Shown here in pieces: positions 58,052 to 64,000 of a stretch of 64,000 nucleotides of DNA. The number at the start of each line of letters is the position of its first letter. Within the stretch, counting starts at the first letter, position 1. The translations under genes and the position numbers were made by a program. The stretch comes from Amycolatopsis aidingensis. Lineage in GTDB: Bacteria; Actinomycetota; Actinomycetes; Mycobacteriales; Pseudonocardiaceae. The DNA is taken from assembly GCF_018885265.1 (NCBI RefSeq), contig NZ_CP076538.1, positions 6,298,001 through 6,362,000 of the forward strand. Reading direction: 5' to 3'. The notes under the pieces were generated by a model. The model saw only the letters and a program-made list of their open reading frames with translations, did no database searches and was not told where the DNA came from.

Positions 58052-58711
58052 TCACCGCATTGGAGCAGAGTCCGCACAACGAACGGGAGCCCGATACAGT
58101 GCAATGCACCGCAGTTCGCCTGATAGGCCCGACCTGGCATCACTACGCTGATTGATCTTGAACGCCGTGGCGACGAACAGGGCCGCGGGCCCAGCAACCC
58201 GCGCCGAGACAACCTGTCGCGGCGCCTCATCAGTAGGCAGCAGGCTCGCAACCGGCATGCTGTCGGCGTCAACCAGGGCGGCTTCGAGCCCGTCGACCTG
58301 ACGAGCCGCGTGCTTGGCGTGCGGCGGAATGCTCGCACTGCGTCCCCGGCGCCCGGCCACGGCCTCCGGCACAAGCAGATCCACGGCTATGGGGGCGTCG
58401 ACCCCGCCCACGTCGCGCCGCGTGTACCACTGCCCGGGCTGACCTTCGCGCGCGAAGCCCGCTTCGGTCAGGACGGTTTCGACCAACGACACGTCCGCGA
58501 GGAGGGCAGGGTCGAGGCTGAGGTCGGCGTCACTGGTGAAGGACGGGGCGGCCAAGCGGACCTCGTCACTACGCAGATATATCGTCTGGGCCCCCACGAC
58601 CGTGACCGCGCTCGCCTGCGATTCGAGGGCCTCGAGCGCATCGAGCAGAACCTCGCGGGCTACCACGTTCAACTGGTTCTCGTCGCTCACCCCGTCCGGC
58701 ACCCGGGACAT
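58052..58711 (-). CDS. Nucleotidyltransferase-like protein, C-terminus truncated
   Basis: 219 residues. DALEALESQASAVTVVGAQT and SFTSDADLSLDPALLADVSL give the G-(S/A)..DxD pattern of nucleotidyltransferases of the AbiEii/MNT kind. LLVPEAVAGRRGRSASIPPH and VARVAGPAALFVATAFKINQ follow. Family members usually continue after FKIN with a conserved helix (xDKDAxDVYRLL). Here the sequence instead turns into an unrelated 25-residue tail, so the 3' end was probably lost by a deletion near 58150. An IS982 copy begins 45 bp upstream of its start and may affect its promoter. Confidence 0.65.
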   Translation of the reverse strand: MSRVPDGVSDENQLNVVAREVLLDALEALESQASAVTVVGAQTIYLRSDEVRLAAPSFTSDADLSLDPALLADVSLVETVLTEAGFAREGQPGQWYTRRDVGGVDAPIAVDLLVPEAVAGRRGRSASIPPHAKHAARQVDGLEAALVDADSMPVASLLPTDEAPRQVVSARVAGPAALFVATAFKINQRSDARSGLSGELRCIALYRAPVRCADSAPMR

Positions 58712-58755
58712 CTGACCTTCCTGACTGCCTGGTGTTGAGCCGATCAGTCTAGACG

Positions 58756-59727
58756 GTTGATGGCGTGAAGATCACGTGAAGGAGGGCTGCTGTGCGAGCG
58801 TGGAAGGAGAGTGTCCAAGATCAAACTGTGACGAAAGAAATGAACACCCTCCTGGACAGCACTCTACGTGCTGATTGACGATCATGTGGTGTCGGCCCCG
58901 GCTGGCCGTGGACGGCGACCTGACCTGACCGACAGTGAGCTGATCACCCTGGCGGTGGCACAGGTGCTGCAGCGCTACGACAGCGAGCGACGCTGGATCC
59001 GACACATTCACGCCGACCTGACTGGCGGACGATGTTTCCCGCCATGCTGAGCCAGTCCGGCTACCACAAGCGGCTCAAGACCGCGCAACCCTTACTGTGC
59101 AAGGCCATCATCACACTGGCTATGTGCTGTCCGTCGTGGTTCGACGATGCGTGGATCACCGATGCCACACCGGTGCCGTGTGGGATGTCGCGGGAACGGT
59201 GAAACGTTCGGACCTGGCCGGACACGCCAGCTATGGTTACTGCGCGTCACACTCCCGGCGATACTGGGGGCTGAAGCTCTACCTTGTCTGCGCTGGTGAT
59301 GGCATCCCGATCATGTGGTGCCAGATCGGTGAACGCGAGGTGCTGGCCGCGCTGCTGGAGCGCAACCACCACCTTGTCCGTGACGGTCAACTCGTGGTGG
59401 CGGACAAGGGTTTCGCCGGTAACAAGTTCAAGAAGCTGACCGAGTCGGCGGGACTGGAGCTACTACGCCCGGACCGCAAGAACGAGACCTACCGCAACGG
59501 CAACCTCGGTGGCGTGCGTCAGCGGATCGAATCGGTCAACCAGACCCTCAAAGGCCAACTCGACCTCGAAACCCACGGCGGACGCACCCCAGCCGGAGTA
59601 TTCACCCGCGTCGCCCAGCGCCTGCTGGCCATGACTGCCGCCATCTGGCACAACTGGACCACCGGCCCGACCAGTAAACGATCACTCATCGCCTACGACC
59701 ACTAACACCAACTTCACGGCATCAACT
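58756..59727 (+). mobile_element. IS982-family insertion sequence, decayed
   Basis: About 970 bp between GTTGATGGCGTGAAG at 58756 and the inverted CTTCACGGCATCAAC ending at 59727 (one mismatch), the expected size and organisation of an IS982 element. The transposase gene inside is broken, so it can move only in trans. Confidence 0.75.
58839..59705 (+). pseudogene. IS982-family transposase, at least three frameshifts
   Basis: Start MNTLLDSTLR at 58839 shifts near 58870 to LIDDHVVSAPAGRGRRPDLT and DSELITLAVAQVLQRYDSER, near 59027 to FPAMLSQSGYHKRLKTAQPL and WFDDAWITDATPVPCGMSRE, and near 59195 to VKRSDLAGHASYGYCASHSR. The rest, including VVADKGFAGNKFKKLTES and RIESVNQTLKGQLDLETHGG, is in one frame to 59705. 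The catalytic blocks are all recognisable but spread over frames. Confidence 0.82.
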
Positions 59728-59775
59728 GCCTATGGGCCGGCCCTACGTCGATTCGAGGCGCGCGAGGTCCGCGCT

Positions 59776-60099
59776 GTGATCACCTCCCCGCCACACGGGG
59801 CCACGCCGGACACCGCGCGACCGGCAACGTCCGCGATCGCCTTCGATGCCACATTCGAGCAGGTGGCCAAGCACATGCGCACGGTCGGCTGGGGTTCCCC
59901 GGCCGAGGTCTACCGCTGCGACGCACGCGGGAAGCACCGGGCGAACGGCAGCCGGACCTGTGCGGTATGGCGCCGGCCGAGCAGACCCGCCGCCCAGCTC
60001 TCCATCTGGGGACGCCAGGGTGAACCCGCGCAGGTCCGGTACTGGGCAGGCCCGGTCGTCGATATGGCCGCCCTGTCCCGGATCACCGAATCCCGCTGA
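59776..60099 (+). CDS. Small protein of unknown function, possibly 5'-truncated
   Basis: 107 residues from GTG 59776, although the frame is open back to the IS982 end. IAFDATFEQVAKHMRTVGWG, SPAEVYRCDARGKHRANGSR and TCAVWRRPSRPAAQLSIWGR look like a globular domain with no family I recognise. The gene begins right behind the IS, so its natural 5' end may have been removed. Confidence 0.5.
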   Translation: MITSPPHGATPDTARPATSAIAFDATFEQVAKHMRTVGWGSPAEVYRCDARGKHRANGSRTCAVWRRPSRPAAQLSIWGRQGEPAQVRYWAGPVVDMAALSRITESR

Positions 60100-60259
60100 G
60101 CCGACACCAGCGGATCACCATCCCGCGCGTCCGAAACGACCGATTCGGACGCGCTCCCCGCCGGCCGACCGTTCCCTGCGGACGGTCGGCCGGCCAGACG
60201 GACAAGCCCGTCACCACCCCTCTTTCCCAGCCTCGACGACATCAGGAAGGACACCGGCC

Positions 60260-60753
60260 ATGCCGACCGATCGCACGTACAGCCTGCTGCTGACCCTCGA
60301 CGACAACGACCACGGTCGCAACACACGTCACCTGGTCGCCACGGTGGTCTCCGTCGACGAACAAGGCCACCTGTACTCAGCCAGCGAGTACCGCTCGCCG
60401 GAGGAGGCAGCGCTGACCGACTTCCGTATTACCGCCTTTCTCGACTCCTCCGAGGAACACGCCTGGGGTTTCTCCCACGGCTATCAGCCCTACCTGGTGA
60501 ACCTCGACCGCGCGGAAACGAGTCCGCACCCTGCACAAGATCGCCAAGGGCCTGGACAAGGCCACCACCGAGCAGGGGCACGTGACCGACTTCGCCGACT
60601 ACCTGTTCCGGGTGGCCAAGATCCTGCGCAACTCCGACCGCCGCCGCGAGAATCACCGGCCAGAGGTTTTCCCAGGTCGACGCGACCAGCGTCCAGCGCT
60701 GGGTCCGCGAACAGGAACAGCAGCACGGCAAGCAACCCACTCACGTCGGCTGA
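60260..60753 (+). pseudogene. Small protein gene with two frameshifts
   Basis: ATG 60260 (AGGAAGGACACCGGCC upstream) begins PTDRTYSLLLTLDDNDHGRN. After YLVNLDR near 60515 coding passes to KRVRTLHKIAKGLDKATTEQ and FADYLFRVAKILRNSDRR, then near 60645 to ARITGQRFSQVDATSVQRWV and REQEQQHGKQPTHVG, ending at TGA 60751-60753. Function unknown; the pattern of one frame after another shows a gene in decay or sequence errors. Confidence 0.6.
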
Positions 60754-60808
60754 GCCACCCCGGTGCTCGATTCACCGCGACCGTCCACACACAGCACTGG
60801 AGCACACC

Positions 60809-61075
60809 ATGACTACCCTCACGCTCGCCCGCACGATCGTCGGCCACCTCCCACGCGACGCCCAGATCACCCGCCTCAAGAACGAGATCACCGCGCTGAA
60901 GCACCGCCTCGCAGAGTCAGCCAGCACGATGAACGAACTCACCGATTTCCGGACCCAAGTCCTCGCGCGACTCGCCGGTCAACACGACGAGATCGCCCGC
61001 CTCCGGGCCTCCACCACCGCTAACCGAGTCAGCCGACTGCCACAACGCACGGCAACCATCGGCTCCTGCGGCTGA
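60809..61075 (+). CDS. Small coiled-coil protein, 88 residues
   Basis: ATG 60809. ITRLKNEITALKHRLAESAS and FRTQVLARLAGQHDEIARLR carry heptad-spaced hydrophobics and charged residues typical of a dimeric coiled coil. Such proteins occur in actinobacterial mobile elements, but no function is assigned. It follows the decayed gene by 55 bp. Confidence 0.6.
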   Translation: MTTLTLARTIVGHLPRDAQITRLKNEITALKHRLAESASTMNELTDFRTQVLARLAGQHDEIARLRASTTANRVSRLPQRTATIGSCG

Positions 61076-61292
61076 CGCGATGGCGGCGTCCCTGGCCACC
61101 TGCCTGCCGAATAACCCAAATGGCGGAGTCAGTAGCTTGCTCCTAGATGCGATACTTGCAGACGTCGCCACGAGGCGACGGGTAGATGTGGCTAACCACG
61201 ATCCGCCCAGTCGCAGGGGAGACCTCTAGCCATAACCTGATCGATCACCATCAGTCAACACTCCGCAGCAGGAGTGTGTCTGGAGGTGGATT

Positions 61293-61490
61293 GTGGTCAG
61301 CGAGGTCGTGCAGACGGGGCTCGTCACCGGCATCGTCGGCTCCGCCATTGTGGCGTTGCGCGCCATCACCCAGTTCATCGTTGTTGTGTGGTCGTTTCGG
61401 GCCGATGAGGCCGGCCGACGTCATGCCCTTCGCTTGCTCGATGCGCTCCGCCTTCGCTCGGGTTCAGCACGATCGCGGCGGCACCAGTGA
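61293..61490 (+). CDS. Small single-helix membrane protein
   Basis: 65 residues from GTG 61293, with GGAGGT 5 nt upstream. One long hydrophobic segment (LVTGIVGSAIVALRAITQFI, VVVWSF) is followed by a basic tail (RRHALRLLDALRLRSGSARS). No family recognised. It is plausible because of the ribosome binding site; otherwise weakly supported. Confidence 0.45.
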   Translation: MVSEVVQTGLVTGIVGSAIVALRAITQFIVVVWSFRADEAGRRHALRLLDALRLRSGSARSRRHQ

Positions 61491-61651
61491 CCAGGCGGCA
61501 CGCTTCAACGTACACCCCGAGCATTGTGATCTTGCACACACGCCGACACGATCGAATCACCACGGCACCAAGCTCTGAAACGCCATTGTCCTTCCACGGA
61601 ACGGATCGCCGTCAACCACCATCAGCGCCAGTGAGCATTTGAAGGCGATGT

Positions 61652-62392
61652 CTATAGGGCTTTCAACGCGCTGGCCGTTGCCCGGAGGAAGTCCTCAATG
61701 ACGTGGATTACGCGGTCGCACTGGTTCCCCACAGTGCCCATGTCCCGGTGGCGGCGGCCCCGGTCACCGCGGCCTGTCGGATCGAGCAGGTCCAGTTCAT
61801 GCGCGATCTCGTTGCGTGCAGCGAAGAAGTCCTTCAACGCTTCCAGGTGTTCGTCCGCGAGCGTTGCGTCGGTCAGGCCGAGAGCATCGCGGACCCTGAT
61901 GAGGTCCGTATAGCCTTGGAGACTGGAGCCCGCGAGGTCCTCAACATAGAGTTCGATCAAGCGGGTCCGTGGATCCGGATCGGTGATCGCGGCCTTCGTC
62001 TCCTTGGCCGGATTCCCGATGAGTCGTGTCTCGATTATGTGCCCCTTGAACCTGCCCTGGGGCTTGCCGCCTCCCTCAATTAGGGCTGGCAGCGCGTCCC
62101 GGAGCAATCGCCGCAGACAGGCATCGAGCCCTGCGGAAGTGAACACGATGGCGGCCCGGACCTGGTCAAGTTGGTCCTCGGAGAGACGCCCCCGAGCGTC
62201 CTTGGTCTCGGCAGCCTTCTCCCGAAGCACGTGAAGAGTGTCGAAAAGGCCGCTCACGGACTTGTAGGTCGCCTGGAGCCGCGCCCAGCTCGGCTTGACC
62301 TGGTCCGGACAGCCACGAGGCTTCCTGCCGAGTTCGGTCAATGCCACCCTGGTCAACTTGGGAATCCGTGTCGCTGCGGTGGACTCGGACAC
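61652..62392 (-). CDS. HEPN-motif protein, putative RNase or RNA-binding
   Basis: 246 residues, mostly helical. ALKDFFAARNEIAHELDL contains RNEIAH at 193-198, the R(N)x3-4H signature of HEPN RNases. Supporting helices are DQVRAAIVFTSAGLDACLRR at the N-terminal part and VIHVIEDFLRATASALKAL at the end, the arrangement of RiboL-PSP/MAE_28990-type HEPN families. It lies 182 bp downstream of a PIN-domain gene on the same strand. HEPN proteins often act as toxins or in phage defence. Confidence 0.72.
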   Translation of the reverse strand: MSESTAATRIPKLTRVALTELGRKPRGCPDQVKPSWARLQATYKSVSGLFDTLHVLREKAAETKDARGRLSEDQLDQVRAAIVFTSAGLDACLRRLLRDALPALIEGGGKPQGRFKGHIIETRLIGNPAKETKAAITDPDPRTRLIELYVEDLAGSSLQGYTDLIRVRDALGLTDATLADEHLEALKDFFAARNEIAHELDLLDPTGRGDRGRRHRDMGTVGNQCDRVIHVIEDFLRATASALKAL

Positions 62393-62573
62393 CGGTCACC
62401 CTCCTCTCCTCGAATCGGGACCAGGAAAACGTTTCTCCGAACGAAAGGACACCCCCAAGCCGCCACCCCCCTCGTTACCGAGTCGTTGCAAACCTGGAGT
62501 TCAGCAGAAGGCGATGTGCATTACCGGTGACTCATGTGGTGGACACGGCCAGGTGGTGGTCGGGAGAATCGGG

Positions 62574-63945
62574 CTACAAACAGACCTTCGCCGGGTTCAT
62601 GTGCTTATCTGTGCCGGTCGGGTTGTGCCCCAGGTCGGGGAGGATCTCGTCGGCCTCCAGTAGTTCAGCTTCGTAAGGGGCCGAGCTGTCCTGTGTGAGG
62701 TAGATGGCGAGCGACAGTTGCGCAGTGTGATACGTCCCTACCCACATGTAGTGGTTGTTCCAGTCGCCGTCGTAGACCTCGATGGAGAGGTCGTTCTCGC
62801 CGTAGTAGTCGGCCTTGAAGGCCATACCTTCCAGGAGAAGCTGTGCGGTGACCGACACGTCCATCACAGGGCGGCCGTCGATGTCTCGACCTTCGATCTT
62901 CCAATCGAGCGTGGAAAAGTCTGGCTGGATGTCTTGCAGAGTGGCTTCGTCCTCAATGACCGTGCGAAAGCCGCTGAAGTCGGCATCAGCCCTCCATCGG
63001 TCATCGCGCTCGCCAGTCCGGGTCTCATGACCAGAGAGAGCAGAGCACGCCTCAGTCACCGCCTCGATGACCAGCTCGCGCGACGGCTCGACTACCGGCA
63101 GTTCGTCAGGTGCCAGCCCGGCGTCGAGCTGTTCAGCCACCTCCAGGTGCTCCACGGCAGCCGCGAGATCCCGCGCGGTCACCACTGGAGGCGAGCAAGT
63201 CTGTGCGACTTCATCCCGCAACTCGCGCAGCAGTTCACCCGTCTTCTTCACACAGAAATCGCTAGTGTTCTGGGTAATGAACACGACCTTCGTAGTGCCG
63301 TTGGTCTGCTCGCAGACCTTTAGTAGTGCTTTGTTAGGTTGCGCTGACGTGCGCAAACGTGGACGTGCCACGGTCTCGTGCCGAGTGCGCGGTTCAGCGT
63401 TCACGCAGGTCACGACTTCGGGGACGCTGGGCACCGGCGGTACTCGAGCCCGGCTCGCCGCCGACCGGACAAAGCCCAGTTAGGACGGTGTGCCAGATCA
63501 AGGCGTCGCGGTAACCGTTCTTGCCTTCACCGTCGAAGGGTTTCCGGTTCTCTAGCGCTCTAGTGAGCAGCGTCTGCTGATCAGTTTGAGGCACCGGCAC
63601 GATCACGAACTGCCGCTCATCGATGCGGGCTCGCAGCATCGGCCCGTATGCGTCGATGCGAGGCTCGACACTGGCCTTGAAGTCCTTGATGGTCGACGGA
63701 ACGTCCAGCCCCAGCAGCTTGCTCAGCTTCCACAGCTTGAGGTTGTTCAACCCGGCTACCAGGTCGTTGGTTTCGCGTTTGTATCCGCGGATCACCTCTT
63801 GGATGACCACTTCGGGAACGCACACGCGCACGAGACCATGCTCGACGAAGACCTGCAGGGTGTCCCAGGCCGGGTGCTCAAGCGCCCAGTCGTTCCAGAT
63901 GACGTTCGAGTCGATCATCACGGTGATGAGCTGCCGTCGGGACAT
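62574..63945 (-). pseudogene. DUF4935 PIN-domain nuclease gene interrupted by a small insertion
   Basis: From ATG 63945 (63978 is possible) the PIN core reads LITVMIDSNVIWNDWALEHP (first Asp), VCVPEVVIQEVIRGYKRETN (Glu) and GEGKNGYRDALIWHTVL (Asp). There it meets the insertion at 63324-63479. After it, KVCEQTNGTTKVVFITQNTS and DFCVKK complete the domain, followed by a C-terminal region of about 230 residues (YYGENDLSIEVYDGDWNNHY) to the stop at 62574. Removal of the insertion and one 4-bp copy restores one frame of about 400 codons: WHTVL is followed directly by KVCEQ. As it stands, the first part ends in a foreign tail and the second lacks a proper start. Confidence 0.8.
63324..63479. mobile_element. 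156-bp MITE-like insertion in the PIN gene
   Basis: Flanked by TTAG on both sides (63320-63323 and 63480-63483), a 4-bp target duplication of the YTAR type. The ends form imperfect inverted repeats: TGCTTTGTTAGGTTGC on the left against GGCTTTGTCCGGTCGG on the right (reverse complement), sharing GCTTTGT and GGT. Similar GGGCTTTGT ends occur on some IS5-family elements in actinomycetes. It has no transposase of its own. Confidence 0.72.
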
Positions 63946-64000
63946 GAGACGAGCATAAGCCGCAGACTGCGATATCACCTCTCAATTGGAGCCACAGCCG

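Noticed and set aside
61186..61578. A 130-codon plus-strand frame overlapping the small membrane protein
   Set aside because: Shadow-like composition and no ribosome binding site; the 61293 frame has GGAGGT at good distance.
1..64000. tRNA or rRNA genes, or an attachment site for an integrative element
   Set aside because: I found no cloverleaf-like or rRNA sequence by eye, and no paired att-like repeats; a tRNA scan would settle this.

Overview
The window is high-GC actinobacterial DNA. GTG starts, ATGA/GTGA gene overlaps, an Asp23/DUF6286/AmaP locus, an XRE+DUF397 pair, MbtH-linked NRPS genes and a Tad-type pilus locus together suggest a Pseudonocardiales-like actinomycete (Amycolatopsis/Saccharopolyspora relatives). 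That placement is inference; no rRNA or housekeeping marker is present.

Layout. (1) 1-10.35 kb: the 3' end of an NRPS operon, comprising a 5'-truncated A-T-C-A-T-C-A-T-TE synthetase, an MbtH protein and a DrrA/DrrB-like ABC exporter, all overlapping and translationally coupled. (2) 10.4-12.3 kb: a gene graveyard on the minus strand. A complete but broken Asp23-DUF6286-AmaP operon is followed by a scrap of a polyketide synthase acyltransferase domain. (3) 12.3-25.7 kb: a mobile-element-rich stretch. It holds an HTH/DUF2637 pair, an IS701-family element with matching ends, a truncated DUF3732 gene, an IS3-family element, and scraps of IS5, IS256-like and IS481 elements. Embedded in it is a one-module reducing type I PKS with its type II thioesterase; the PKS reading frame is interrupted twice. 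(4) 25.9-42.7 kb: an XRE/DUF397 regulator pair with a striking palindrome upstream, a four-gene operon ending in an ECF sigma factor with a C-terminal zinc-finger segment, and a 12-kb Tad/Flp-like pilus operon (prepilin peptidase, lipoprotein, secreted protein, CpaB-, CpaE-, TadA-, TadB-, TadC-, Flp-, TadE/G-like proteins). The operon ends in a large membrane-anchored LysM/BTAD protein and meets a convergent HxlR-like gene. (5) 42.7-64 kb: a probable defence island. It contains a three-gene cassette (unknown protein, XRE-ImmA/IrrE metallopeptidase, RecD/UvrD-like helicase with a large unassigned N-terminus), an 18-copy 30-bp minisatellite, a complete Wadjet-like JetABCD operon, a truncated nucleotidyltransferase, a decayed IS982 copy, a HEPN-motif protein, and a DUF4935 PIN-nuclease gene interrupted by a 156-bp MITE-like insertion.

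How the parts work together. The NRPS, MbtH and ABC genes would make and export a peptide. The PKS and its type II thioesterase form a separate lipid/polyketide locus that is probably non-functional as read. The Tad-like genes would assemble a surface pilus or secretion apparatus. The Wadjet operon would act against plasmids, and the cassette at 43.7-48.2 kb is the best candidate for an undescribed system. Domain assignments were made by eye from translated sequence; no database search was run.
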